From: an uncultured Bacteroides sp.
Lineage (GTDB): Bacteria; Bacteroidota; Bacteroidia; Bacteroidales; Bacteroidaceae
Direction: 5' to 3'
Assembly: GCF_958445495.1 (NCBI RefSeq)
Contig: NZ_CAUCSQ010000001.1
Span: 190,554-254,553 of the forward strand
Length of the DNA: 64,000 bases
A program made the position numbers and the translations under genes. The stretch's first letter is position 1. The number at the start of each line of letters is the position of its first letter. Positions 24,478 through 34,224 of the stretch are shown one piece after another. The notes under the pieces are model-generated. The model searched no databases, was not told the DNA's origin, and worked only from the letters and a program-made list of their open reading frames with translations.

Positions 24478-26148
24478 ATGGATGCATATTCTATTTTATA
24501 TTCGTTACATTACCAAGTTATCAGACCCGTTTTACTGTGCATAGTATTCGGTTTTGTTATTATACCGGTCGGCGCAGTAATACCTGTACAAATAGATTCG
24601 GTATTATCTGCCCTTGATACAGAAATCGACAATCGTCACAGTTATATCGCGGTAAAGGAAAGACAGTTGGTTTTACTTAAAAACAAGTTGGCTAATTTGC
24701 CCCGTGGCGAATCCCGTTTCGACTTGTGCAGCATTCTGTATAGCGAATATCAAAACTATCAGTTTGATTCAGTGTATGCCTACGCCGACAGGATGTATGA
24801 GATTGCTATTGAAAATCACAATCGGTCAGAACTTGTTCTAGCGTATATAGCTCTCCTTGACTGTTACACCTCGGTGGGCTTCTTTAAGGAAGCTGCTGAA
24901 GTGGATAAGTTGATTGAAATCGCTACTATTCCCAAAACGGTTCTGCCGCACTATTATATCTTAAAAGCGCGTATGTTTCAGAATCTGGAGTCGTATGTAG
25001 GACGTGAATCTAAGTTGGGCATTCGTTATGCCTATTCAAGAGAAGCATGTTATGACAGTATTTTGTCTCTGGCCCCTGTCGGCAGCTATGAACATGATTA
25101 TGCAGCTATTGAGAAAAAGACGATATGGGAGTCTCTGCCGAGGGAATCGATTGATGAACGCCTCCGGTTGCTTACGACCCATCATTTAAATGATCATCAA
25201 AAAGCAATCAACTGTTCCCTGCTGAGTAATACATATAAAAGTGTGGAGGAAGTGGATTCTGCCATATACTTCGCTGCCCTTGCAGTGATTTATGATATTC
25301 GCTCATCGACCCGGGAAAATACAGCAGCAAAAGACCTTGCTATATTAATGCAGCAACGCGGCGATCTCAGTCGGGCAAGCCGGTATATTCATTTGGCTCT
25401 TGACGATGCCGAAACCTATAATTCACGGATTCGGCAGATTGAGGTCAACTCGGTTCTTCCATCAATAGAAAATGCACGTTATATGTGGCTTCGCAATACA
25501 AAAACCATGTTAATATATGCCATTTCACTATTTGTTCTGTTGCTTTTTCTTCTGTTTTTGATGTATGCCAAAATTAGAAGACGCAATAGAAGTCTGAGTG
25601 AGTCAAATGTGGCTATCCGTAGTAAAACCGAAGAACTCGACAAATCTAATGAACAACTCTCTGAGCTGAATTCGAGGCTGAAAGAAGTGAATGAAATCAA
25701 AGACCGTTACATCATCGAATCCATCAAAGCCAATCAATATGTAAACGAAGTAGCCGAAATGAGTAAAACTGCTATACGTAAGTTGAATGACAGGAAATAT
25801 GATGAAGTGAAATATCTGTTGTACGATATGGGAGTTAAAAAGGAATGGCAACGGTTATTTTCGGCTTTTGATAGGGCTTTCATGAAAATGTTTCCTAATT
25901 TCGTCGATGAATACAACAAACTATTCCCCAAAGAACATCAGGTCAGCATCGATAGTTCCGGTGCATTGTCCACTGAAATAAGAATTTTTGCTCTGATGCG
26001 TTTAGGTATTGACAATCCGACGGATGTGGCTAAATACCTTAATCTGTCTACCAACACGATATATGTATATAAAGCTAAGACCAAAGCTAAAACGCTTGTT
26101 CCTAAAGAGGAGTTTGATGATTATATTATGGCAATTCCCAAACCGTGA
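24478..26148 (+). CDS. Membrane-bound TPR/HTH transcriptional regulator (DUF6377, SusR-like)
   Basis: A 556-residue regulator beside a SusCD locus. Seen in order: an N-terminal hydrophobic segment (about 17-36), a helical TPR-like region facing the periplasm (about 45-335), a strong membrane helix (about 344-363), a coiled coil (about 370-412), a helical domain, and a C-terminal HTH near 500-545 (TEIRIFALMRLGIDNPTDVAKYLNLSTNTIYVYKAKTK, given in part). This is the DUF6377/SusR-like layout, in which binding of glycan outside the inner membrane is thought to drive DNA binding inside. It ends with a terminator before susC, so it is probably transcribed separately and activates the downstream genes. 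Confidence 0.82.
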   Translation: MDAYSILYSLHYQVIRPVLLCIVFGFVIIPVGAVIPVQIDSVLSALDTEIDNRHSYIAVKERQLVLLKNKLANLPRGESRFDLCSILYSEYQNYQFDSVYAYADRMYEIAIENHNRSELVLAYIALLDCYTSVGFFKEAAEVDKLIEIATIPKTVLPHYYILKARMFQNLESYVGRESKLGIRYAYSREACYDSILSLAPVGSYEHDYAAIEKKTIWESLPRESIDERLRLLTTHHLNDHQKAINCSLLSNTYKSVEEVDSAIYFAALAVIYDIRSSTRENTAAKDLAILMQQRGDLSRASRYIHLALDDAETYNSRIRQIEVNSVLPSIENARYMWLRNTKTMLIYAISLFVLLLFLLFLMYAKIRRRNRSLSESNVAIRSKTEELDKSNEQLSELNSRLKEVNEIKDRYIIESIKANQYVNEVAEMSKTAIRKLNDRKYDEVKYLLYDMGVKKEWQRLFSAFDRAFMKMFPNFVDEYNKLFPKEHQVSIDSSGALSTEIRIFALMRLGIDNPTDVAKYLNLSTNTIYVYKAKTKAKTLVPKEEFDDYIMAIPKP

Positions 26149-26213
26149 GGAATAAACCCGGTTACAGCGTCTGAGAAAATCTTTATAAGACCTTAATTAT
26201 TATATAGGAGAAC

Positions 26214-26259
26214 AATGAGTAATAAGCTGGTTATCACCTTATTACTCATTTTATTTTTC
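26214..26259 (+). terminator. Rho-independent terminator after the regulator
   Basis: Perfect 13-base stem AATGAGTAATAAG (26214-26226) with CTTATTACTCATT (26238-26250), 11-base loop, followed by TTATTTTTCTT. It separates the regulator from susC. Confidence 0.8.
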
Positions 26260-26301
26260 TTAATTGTCAGTTTTGTGCTTTTATCTTACATAATTGCCTT
26301 A

Positions 26302-26309
26302 TATTTTTG
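26302..26309 (+). promoter_or_regulatory. Candidate -7 box for the locus 1 susC operon
   Basis: TATTTTTG fits TAnnTTTG about 40 bases before the susC ATG. The nearest TTTG is 26 bases away, further than usual, as might be expected for an activator-dependent promoter. Confidence 0.35.
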
Positions 26310-26347
26310 TGATAGAGTTTTTAATCTTATAATTTAATATCATATCC

Positions 26348-29332
26348 ATGAAAAATTTACTATCAAGATTTGTATTATTGTTAACCTTGTTGGTCCTGTC
26401 TGGTTGGACAACTGTGTCGTTTGCACAGTCGATCAATGTTTCGGGAACAGTTGTAGACGCAGAGACTGACGAACCGCTCATCGGTGCAACTGTCAGGGTG
26501 AAAGGTGTAGCTTCACAAGCTTGCGCCACGGATATCAATGGCAACTTTTCTTTTACAGGAATTTTACCTGAAGCAGTATTGGAAATCAGTTATGTCGGTT
26601 ATAAGAATCTGGCTGTTTCGGTTAATGGAATGAGAAAACTCACTATCAAGCTATTACCAGATAGTGAACAACTCAATGAAGTGGTGGTGATCGGCTATGG
26701 TACTATGGATAAGAAGGAGTTGACTTCTTCCATATCCCATATCAATGAGAAAGATTTTCTGAAGTCTACTTCTCTCGATGTATCTATGATGATTCAAGGT
26801 AAAGTGCCGAGTGTATCGATTACTAATACCGGTGCAGCCGATCCCAACAATCAAGCCAGTATCCAGATTCGTGGTGTATCGTCGAGAAGTGCCGGAACCG
26901 GTCCTTTGATTGTGATTGACGGAATTCCCGGCGGAAATCTTACGAATATCAACCCCAACGATATAGCCAGTTTTGACATACTTAAAGATGGAGCGGCGGC
27001 TGCTATTTACGGAACACGTGGTTCTAACGGAGTGATTCTTGTGACAACCAAGAAAGGAGTGCGTGACGGGCAGGTGCATACGTCTTATATAGGAACGGTT
27101 TCGGCAAGTGTTGCAAATCATGAATTAGACATGCTTACTGCCAAACAATATCGTGCATTACGTATTCCGGGTGGTTACGGGAATGATCTCGGCGGGAATG
27201 ATGATTGGTTGGATGCTGTGACAAGAACAGGTTGGATGCATCAACATACACTATCGCTCAGCGGAGGGAACAATAAGAATAACTATCGTGTATCGGTTGA
27301 TTATCGTAAGGCTGACGGAGTGGATTTGTATTCGTCGCGGGAAGAATACGGTGCAAGGGCAGGCATACAACAGACAACACGCAACGGGCTCTTCACTTTT
27401 ACGGCCAATGTTATCCCAAGGCTTATTAAGCGCAAAAACTCATCTTGGGATGTATTTCGCAATGCGTTGGAGATTAATCCCACGACTCCTATTATGGATG
27501 TAGATAATCCTGGACAATATACCGCAATCATCGGCCAATCTGCCGGATATAATCCTGTGGAGTTGCTCAATCTTGAAGAGAATACTTCGGAAACGAAACT
27601 GTTAGACTATGATGCTACCGCTAAACTTAACTTGTTGCCTTTGTTGTGGAAAGATTCTGAAAATGGGCACATTTTGGATACACAGATTACATTTGCCGGA
27701 CACGAATCATCAAATTTCGATTATTGGTTCCGTCCTTCTACCTCTACGCAGGCAATGGCCCAAGGATATTCCGGTGAAGGATCGCGCAAATATGCAAAAC
27801 AGTCCCAACGTATCCTGGAATGGATTACCAACTACAGCGGTTCATTCGGCGGACATCATGTAAAGGCTATGGCCGGTTATTCTTATCAGTACATAAAAGA
27901 TCAGAATATCTCAGGCGAGAATAAAGACTTTGTAAACGACGGCATAGGTGCCAATAATCTCGGTACGGGCGATTGGGCTAAGGAGGAAGGTCATGTAGGA
28001 ATGGGCTCATGGGCCGAAGATTCTAAGTTAATAGCCTTCTTTGGTCGTATCAGCTATGACTGGAAAGGCCGCTACCTGCTGACCGCTTCACTGCGGCATG
28101 AAGGCTCTTCAAAATTCGGCAGAGACCATAAGTGGGGAAATTTTCCTGCCGTTTCAGCAGGTTGGCGTATATCAGAGGAACTGTTTATGCAGGATATAGA
28201 TTGGATTAATGATTTGAAAATCCGTGGTGATTACGGTGAAACTGGCAATCAAGATTTCGGTAACTACAAATCACTCAGTACCATGTCTGGGTTTGGCTAT
28301 TACTATTATAACGGACAATGGCTGCAAGTGTGGGGACCTGGTAAAAATGTGAATACTGACCTGCATTGGGAGAAGGCGAAAAACTGGAATATCGGCATTG
28401 ATTTTTCACTATTGAATTATCGAATCTCCGGTTCTTTCAATTATTATAACCGTAAACAGCAGGATCTTTTGGGGGATTATAATGTCCCGGTTCCACCATA
28501 TTTGCATGCCACGACTTTCGTTAATGTGGGAACAATGAAAAATTCCGGCTTTGAATTCGAACTTCATTGGGACGCAGTACGGTTAAAAGATTTCGACTAC
28601 TCTATCGACTTTGTAGGAGCCACGATGGATAATAAGTTTGTCAATTTCAGTAATTCCGAATATGTGGGACAGGATTATTCCGATATGGTGACTACTGGCG
28701 ACCCTTATCCGAATTATACTTTACAGCGTATCTCTGCTGGGGAACGTATCGGTAATTTCTATATGTGGAAATATGCCGGCATCGACAAAAACGGTGAGTT
28801 TATGATTTATGACCGGGAAGGCAATATAAAACCTGCTGCTAACGGAACCGATGACGATAAGCAGATTGTCGGCAACGGACTGCCAAGGTTTACCGCATCG
28901 ATGACCCATAATTTCCGTTGGCGTAATTGGAATCTCTCCATTTTCTTCCGCGGTGCGTTCGATTATGACATTTTCAATATACATGATTTTTATTATGGCA
29001 CTCAGAGTTTTACAGGTAATGTCTTACAAAAGGCATATACAAAAAACGCAATGATAAAAGGGAAAAACGTAGTGACTGATTATTATTTGGAAAAAGGAGA
29101 TTATGTAAAGCTCGACATGCTTTCGTTGGGATATACATGGCCTGTTGAATCTCGTTTTCTTGAATCCGTCAAATTTTCGTTTACGGCCAAGAATCTTGCC
29201 ACTTTCACCCGTTACAGCGGGGTAGACCCTTCTTCCATACAGACAAATGGATTGACTCCGGGAGCTATGGATTCACGTACATATTATCCGAGTTGTCGCC
29301 AGTTCGTTCTCGGCGTACAACTTGATTTTTAA
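26348..29332 (+). CDS. SusC-like TonB-dependent outer-membrane transporter (locus 1)
   Basis: A 994-residue TonB-dependent receptor. Signal peptide about 1-26 (TVSFAQ), a carboxypeptidase-regulatory-like domain about 28-105 (INVSGTVVDAETDEPLIGATV), TonB box/plug start EVVVIGYGTMDKKELTSSI, plug about 115-230, then the 22-strand barrel ending in aromatic FVLGVQLDF. SusC transporters import oligosaccharides with their SusD lid using TonB energy. It is followed after 20 bases by susD and heads the structural operon of locus 1. Confidence 0.96.
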   Translation: MKNLLSRFVLLLTLLVLSGWTTVSFAQSINVSGTVVDAETDEPLIGATVRVKGVASQACATDINGNFSFTGILPEAVLEISYVGYKNLAVSVNGMRKLTIKLLPDSEQLNEVVVIGYGTMDKKELTSSISHINEKDFLKSTSLDVSMMIQGKVPSVSITNTGAADPNNQASIQIRGVSSRSAGTGPLIVIDGIPGGNLTNINPNDIASFDILKDGAAAAIYGTRGSNGVILVTTKKGVRDGQVHTSYIGTVSASVANHELDMLTAKQYRALRIPGGYGNDLGGNDDWLDAVTRTGWMHQHTLSLSGGNNKNNYRVSVDYRKADGVDLYSSREEYGARAGIQQTTRNGLFTFTANVIPRLIKRKNSSWDVFRNALEINPTTPIMDVDNPGQYTAIIGQSAGYNPVELLNLEENTSETKLLDYDATAKLNLLPLLWKDSENGHILDTQITFAGHESSNFDYWFRPSTSTQAMAQGYSGEGSRKYAKQSQRILEWITNYSGSFGGHHVKAMAGYSYQYIKDQNISGENKDFVNDGIGANNLGTGDWAKEEGHVGMGSWAEDSKLIAFFGRISYDWKGRYLLTASLRHEGSSKFGRDHKWGNFPAVSAGWRISEELFMQDIDWINDLKIRGDYGETGNQDFGNYKSLSTMSGFGYYYYNGQWLQVWGPGKNVNTDLHWEKAKNWNIGIDFSLLNYRISGSFNYYNRKQQDLLGDYNVPVPPYLHATTFVNVGTMKNSGFEFELHWDAVRLKDFDYSIDFVGATMDNKFVNFSNSEYVGQDYSDMVTTGDPYPNYTLQRISAGERIGNFYMWKYAGIDKNGEFMIYDREGNIKPAANGTDDDKQIVGNGLPRFTASMTHNFRWRNWNLSIFFRGAFDYDIFNIHDFYYGTQSFTGNVLQKAYTKNAMIKGKNVVTDYYLEKGDYVKLDMLSLGYTWPVESRFLESVKFSFTAKNLATFTRYSGVDPSSIQTNGLTPGAMDSRTYYPSCRQFVLGVQLDF

Positions 29333-29352
29333 ACTTATAAAATCTTAAAATC

Positions 29353-31077
29353 ATGAAATCTAGAATATTGGCTATTATAGGCGGATGCGTTTTCACTGTC
29401 ATTACAGCTGGATGCACAGATTTGAGTGAGACGGTATATAGTGATGTCATGAGTGATAATTACTACAATACCAGGACAGATGTCATACGGGCTGCTCTTC
29501 GCCCCTTCGAACATGCATATTGGTCTATCCAAACAAATATTCCTCTTAATGAATTGACGGCAGACCAAATAATGACCTGTACACGTGATGGGTGGTGGGA
29601 CGATGCCGGACAATGGAGAGTTCTCCACTACCATGAGTTGGATCCTGAGACTCAATATATTGATACGGAATGGGATGGTTGCTACACCGGTATTATGCAA
29701 AGTAATTACATTATAGATGAATTGAATAGGTTGAATCCTGCTGAATTTGGCTTTTCCGACCAGGAATTCAGCAATCTGAAAGCCCAGAATCGTACGCTTC
29801 GGGCTTGGCTGTATCTACGCTTGCTCGATAAGTTCCGGAATGTTCCTCTCTATACTTCTTCCGATCCTAAAAGCAGTTCCGGTGGACAAGTCTCTCCCCA
29901 AGAGTTATTTACCTTCATAGAAAAGGAATTGATAGAAATCCTCAATCTTGTTGATGCCAAGTCGGGTACCGGCGGTAATGGTAACGAACAAGGGCAATGG
30001 ACCAAAGCCGGAGTGGCGGCATTATTGGTGCGTTTGTATCTGAATGCCGAGGTATATATCGGAGAAGCACATTGGACAGAGTGTGCCATGTATGCCCAAA
30101 AAATAGTTGATGGGGAATATGGAATCTATCAGGTGGCAGACCGTTGGGATGAAGTGTTTGATTGGAATAACGATACTTCCGATGAGGTTCTCTTCGCGTT
30201 TCCCAGTAGCCAGAATTATACCTTTTGGCTCTACAAAGGCGATACATTTTGGTGGAGCGTTCCGCAACAGATGGAATATTACGTCAATGATTCCAAATGC
30301 GAAGGCGGTGATCATAACTGCAAATACGCCCTTACTCCAAGTTATGACCTGAATGGTAAACTTTACAGTTATACACTCGGCAATACGGCTCAAAAATTCC
30401 GTAACTATCCCGAAGATGTCAGGCTGAAACTTTACAAAAATTTGGGTAACAACAAACGTGAGGGGATGTTTTTATTCGGTTCTATCCCTGTTGTGAAGAA
30501 TGGAGTGAGGGGGAACATGACCTCTCCCGACGGCAGTTATGAATTGTATATCCGTGATGCCGTGGGACAGTTTAAAGGGTTACGTCCCGATCAATGGCCT
30601 GTCAACAAGATCAGTAACCTTCGTTCGGGAGATCATCAGTCCGGCTGGCATTACGTAAAGTATCCGCTCTATAGTGATGAAGAATCCGGGCAGATGGAAT
30701 CGGACTTTGTGGAAATACGCCTTCCGGAAGTCATTTATGCATTGGCCGAATGCCATTTCCGTTTGGGGGAATCGTCGAAAGCCGGGAGCTTGCTCAATTC
30801 CGTGCGTAAGCGTAACTATCCGCAAGAGAGGTGGAACGAATACCTTTATATTCCGGAAGGAAGCGTTACGCTTGATGAACAGGAGCTTCTGGATGAGTGG
30901 GGACGTGAGTTTCTCGGCGAAGGACGTCGTCGTATCGATTTGATTCGTTTCGGAAAGTTCAATACGGGTTCGTGGTGGGATAAGACACCCGATAAAGATG
31001 ACCATACGAAAATTTTCCCCATTCCGCGCAAATCGTTGGAAACGAACCACAGCCTTAAACAAAATCCCGGTTATTGA
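29353..31077 (+). CDS. SusD-like surface glycan-binding lipoprotein (locus 1)
   Basis: A 574-residue RagB/SusD protein with lipobox TAGC (Cys21). Helical TPR-type scaffold (for example LKAQNRTLRAWLYLRLLDKF near 140-160), and the C-terminal SusD signature EFLGEGRRRIDLIRFGKF followed by IFPIPRKSLETNHSLKQNPGY. It caps the SusC barrel and binds the target glycan at the cell surface. Aromatic-rich loops (DGWWDDAGQW, TFWLYKGDTFWW) may hold the ligand, which is an inference. It lies between SusC and the SusE/F-like gene. Confidence 0.95.
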   Translation: MKSRILAIIGGCVFTVITAGCTDLSETVYSDVMSDNYYNTRTDVIRAALRPFEHAYWSIQTNIPLNELTADQIMTCTRDGWWDDAGQWRVLHYHELDPETQYIDTEWDGCYTGIMQSNYIIDELNRLNPAEFGFSDQEFSNLKAQNRTLRAWLYLRLLDKFRNVPLYTSSDPKSSSGGQVSPQELFTFIEKELIEILNLVDAKSGTGGNGNEQGQWTKAGVAALLVRLYLNAEVYIGEAHWTECAMYAQKIVDGEYGIYQVADRWDEVFDWNNDTSDEVLFAFPSSQNYTFWLYKGDTFWWSVPQQMEYYVNDSKCEGGDHNCKYALTPSYDLNGKLYSYTLGNTAQKFRNYPEDVRLKLYKNLGNNKREGMFLFGSIPVVKNGVRGNMTSPDGSYELYIRDAVGQFKGLRPDQWPVNKISNLRSGDHQSGWHYVKYPLYSDEESGQMESDFVEIRLPEVIYALAECHFRLGESSKAGSLLNSVRKRNYPQERWNEYLYIPEGSVTLDEQELLDEWGREFLGEGRRRIDLIRFGKFNTGSWWDKTPDKDDHTKIFPIPRKSLETNHSLKQNPGY

Positions 31078-31105
31078 TGTCACGAATTTATCGAACTTTT
31101 AAATA

Positions 31106-32779
31106 ATGAACAAGATGAAGACAATATATGATTATTTATTGCTGATGATGGGATTCTTCTTCCCAATGCTGCTGAATGGCTGTGATGCGGAAAAGAAACT
31201 GAGAATTGTTGAAACAGGTGATGCGGCACTTTATAAACAGATTTATATCCTTGGTTATGGAGCAGAAAACAATTTCGAATCTAATCAGGCTATTCCAATG
31301 GAGAAAACATCCAATCCGAACATATTTACTTATCAGGCTAAATTACGTTATTATGACGACAATAAACAATTCAAGTTCTGTACGGCACAAGGCAACTGGA
31401 ATGAAATCTATTATATTATTCCTTCGGCAGGCGTGGTAGGTGGAAAATCGTATGCCTATACCACCTACGGAGAAGACGCCCCTAATAGTGCCCGTCTTTG
31501 CTCCGAACTGACCGGAGATCTTGACGATCATTTCTGGGGTATTCGTGAAGGAGAGGATGGTATCTATGATATCACTCTCAATGTGAAAGAGATGACAGTT
31601 ACTGTTGTGCTGGTAGAAAAACTCGATGAGGAAGAATTTGAATTAAATCAACTGTTTATAATTGGTGATGCGACTCCATCAGGCTGGGACATCAATAACC
31701 CTTATCCAATGGAAATGATTTCGACCAATGTATTTCAGTATGAAGGTCCGCTCAGATTAGGAGAGATGAAGTGTCCGATCAACAATAACGGAAAGTTTGA
31801 AGACGAGTTTCTTATGCCACTCGTAGCGGGAACTGTTATCAATAAATCGGGTGTGGCCGATCCAGCTGTGGAATATGTACCGACCGGCAATCCTGATAGT
31901 AAATGGAAGATTGAGTATCCCGGCAATTATAGAATTATCATAGATGCATCGGGTGGTAAAAAGAACATTACCATTAGTGTGACCTGGTTAAGTGATTTAG
32001 AGTTGGAGCCAGAGCTTTATATGTTGGGAAATGCATCCGGTAAATGGTATTCAACCGATGGATTCTGTATGGATTCAGCAGACGGGAATATCTTTACATG
32101 GGAAGGCGAAATCAATTATAATACGGAGAATAAACAGTTCAAGTTCTGTACTGCAAAAGGAGAATGGGACCAGGTAGAATTTCTTGTTCCGGAGAATGCA
32201 ACCGCCGATGGCTATATAGAAGTCATACAACCGGGTACTTATAAACTACAACGTTGTTCGCAGAGTGAGGGTACATTGAAGGATGCGTTTTTCGGTATTC
32301 CAGAAGACGGTAGTGGGGTGTACAAAATAAGCGTGAATGTTGAGACCTTAACCGTTACATTAGAAAAAGTACAAGGCATCGATGAACCGGAAATTACCGA
32401 ACTGTACATGCTGGGAGTTGCCGGAAATTCCGGGACCGATTCCAATCATCCGGGAGTACAACTGACATACGATGAAACATCCGGGCGTTTTAGTTGGGAA
32501 GGGGAACTTTATTATACCGAGAATGAAGGAAACCGGCAATTTAATTTCATCACTTCCAAAGGGGATTGGGATCAGGTAACTTTCCTTATACCTGAAAAAG
32601 GTGACAGTGACGGATATCGCGAGCTGGTAGAGGACAACGGAGTCTATAAGATAAAGAAAGTCCGGGGAGCTGGCAATCCGTTGAGTGCATCATGGGGTAT
32701 TTCTCAAGAAAACAGTGGTAAATATCGTATCGAAGTCGATGCAGAAGATATGACACTTTATGTGTTTAAAGCAGAGTAG
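31106..32779 (+). CDS. SusE/SusF-like lipoprotein with four tandem binding domains
   Basis: A 557-residue lipoprotein (LLNGC, Cys26). Four tandem beta domains of about 120-140 residues follow: about 34-175, 178-300, 302-425, 428-557. Domains 1, 3 and 4 share KQFKFCTAKGEWDQV-type cores and GxWGIxEDGSGxY-like endings. Domain 2 is shorter and has MKCPINNNGKFEDEFLMP instead. SusF of the starch system has three such starch-binding domains after an Ig-like domain; here no Ig-like N-domain is obvious. It is therefore a surface glycan-binding protein of locus 1. Start could also be the ATG at 31115. Confidence 0.85.
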   Translation: MNKMKTIYDYLLLMMGFFFPMLLNGCDAEKKLRIVETGDAALYKQIYILGYGAENNFESNQAIPMEKTSNPNIFTYQAKLRYYDDNKQFKFCTAQGNWNEIYYIIPSAGVVGGKSYAYTTYGEDAPNSARLCSELTGDLDDHFWGIREGEDGIYDITLNVKEMTVTVVLVEKLDEEEFELNQLFIIGDATPSGWDINNPYPMEMISTNVFQYEGPLRLGEMKCPINNNGKFEDEFLMPLVAGTVINKSGVADPAVEYVPTGNPDSKWKIEYPGNYRIIIDASGGKKNITISVTWLSDLELEPELYMLGNASGKWYSTDGFCMDSADGNIFTWEGEINYNTENKQFKFCTAKGEWDQVEFLVPENATADGYIEVIQPGTYKLQRCSQSEGTLKDAFFGIPEDGSGVYKISVNVETLTVTLEKVQGIDEPEITELYMLGVAGNSGTDSNHPGVQLTYDETSGRFSWEGELYYTENEGNRQFNFITSKGDWDQVTFLIPEKGDSDGYRELVEDNGVYKIKKVRGAGNPLSASWGISQENSGKYRIEVDAEDMTLYVFKAE

Positions 32780-32814
32780 ATTTTCAATGTATTAAACCAT
32801 TAAATTACAATAAA

Positions 32815-34191
32815 ATGAATATTAAAAGTATATTTTTGTGTGGGCTCGCCATCGTTTCTATGGCAGTCAGTGCTCGCGATAGTAAATTCACGAGACATGG
32901 TGCTGGTCCTCTTTATTGGATGGCGTATGAACAGTGTTACGTGACCAACAGTCCATTGGCAGAAGACCGCTATCAGAAGTCTGTAGATTGGGTAGCCGAG
33001 AATTTTCTTTCCTACGGTTACGATATGATTTGTACTGATGGCTGGATTGAGGGGGCACAAACTGTTAATGAGAATGGGTACATTACGAAATATAACGATG
33101 GTTGGAATCACGACTTTGCTTATTGGATTGATTATAACAGGAAGAAAGGGTTGAAAACAGGGGTTTATTACGACCCGTTGTGGATGTCGAGAAAGGCCTA
33201 CGAGAGCAATCTGAAAGTAAAAGGTTCCGAAAAGACCACCCGTGACATCAAAGGGGATGTTAATTTTAACGATTTTCTTTATTGGGTAGATACAGATAAG
33301 GAAGGCGCCGAGCAGTGGGTAAAAGGATATGTCCGCTATTTTATCGACCTTGGATTTTCATTTCTCAGAATAGATTTCCTGAACTATTATGAAGACGCTT
33401 ATGGTACGGAACGCTATGTGAAGGCTCTCCGGTGGATTAAGGAGGAGGCAGGTGATGAGATTTTCATTTCTTTGGTCATGCCCAACTGCTTCGAACATGC
33501 AGCAAACGAAATTCCCTACGGCGATCTTTTTCGTATCAGTGAAGACGTGTTCGGTGGAGGATGGGATTTTATCAGTAACCGTCGTCGGGGTGTCCAACAA
33601 AATCGTTGGGCACAATGGGGCAATGCTTTCGATGGCTTTGTAGGATTCAGTGATGTTGCTGCTCGTGGACAAATTATGATGGATGGCGATTTTATCAGGC
33701 TGAATACGTGCGAAAGCGATACGGAACGCCAGTTTTGGGTATCATTGATGGCTATTACCGGTTCGCCCATCGCTATTGCCGACCAGTATGATACAGCCAA
33801 CGGTTGCGAGCGTTTTTATCAGAATGAAGAAATCCTGGCTCTTAATAAGATGGGATTCAGTGCACGACCGATGTCGGGTAATCCGTCGGAAATTGCAAGC
33901 TCGAAATGGATGGGGCAATTGCCTAATGGCGAGTGGATTGTCGGATTGTTCAACCGTGAGGAAGAAGCCTCGGATATGTCTATCAATTTCTCGCGTGATT
34001 TAGGTATTAAAGAAGGCAAAGTCAGCAATATACGTGATCTTTGGACTCATTCCGATTTGGGCGCTTTTGAAGGTGTTTATAAAGTGAATATACCTGCACA
34101 TGGATGCCGCATTCTTCGTATCACATCTTCATGCAAACGTTATCAGGCTGAAGTTGCCGCTCTGCGTGGCAATGTGAAAGTTCGAAAATAA
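32815..34191 (+). CDS. GH27/GH36-clan glycoside hydrolase (alpha-galactosidase-like or isomaltodextranase-like)
   Basis: A 458-residue secreted enzyme with signal peptide about 1-20 (AVSA). A (beta/alpha)8 barrel of the GH27 type is indicated by YGYDMICTDGWIEG, KGLKTGVYYDPLW, FLRIDFLNYYED with the predicted nucleophile Asp187, and LFRISEDVFGG with candidate acid/base Asp244. A C-terminal beta domain ends in PAHGCRILRI. GH27 contains alpha-galactosidases, alpha-N-acetylgalactosaminidases, beta-L-arabinopyranosidases and the isomaltodextranase of Arthrobacter. Sequence alone does not pick among them. Neighbouring GH97 enzymes of the inverting kind make an alpha-glucan role worth testing. Confidence 0.7.
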   Translation: MNIKSIFLCGLAIVSMAVSARDSKFTRHGAGPLYWMAYEQCYVTNSPLAEDRYQKSVDWVAENFLSYGYDMICTDGWIEGAQTVNENGYITKYNDGWNHDFAYWIDYNRKKGLKTGVYYDPLWMSRKAYESNLKVKGSEKTTRDIKGDVNFNDFLYWVDTDKEGAEQWVKGYVRYFIDLGFSFLRIDFLNYYEDAYGTERYVKALRWIKEEAGDEIFISLVMPNCFEHAANEIPYGDLFRISEDVFGGGWDFISNRRRGVQQNRWAQWGNAFDGFVGFSDVAARGQIMMDGDFIRLNTCESDTERQFWVSLMAITGSPIAIADQYDTANGCERFYQNEEILALNKMGFSARPMSGNPSEIASSKWMGQLPNGEWIVGLFNREEEASDMSINFSRDLGIKEGKVSNIRDLWTHSDLGAFEGVYKVNIPAHGCRILRITSSCKRYQAEVAALRGNVKVRK

Positions 34192-34224
34192 CAACCGATT
34201 ATTAATTTGTAAGAAACGACCGCA

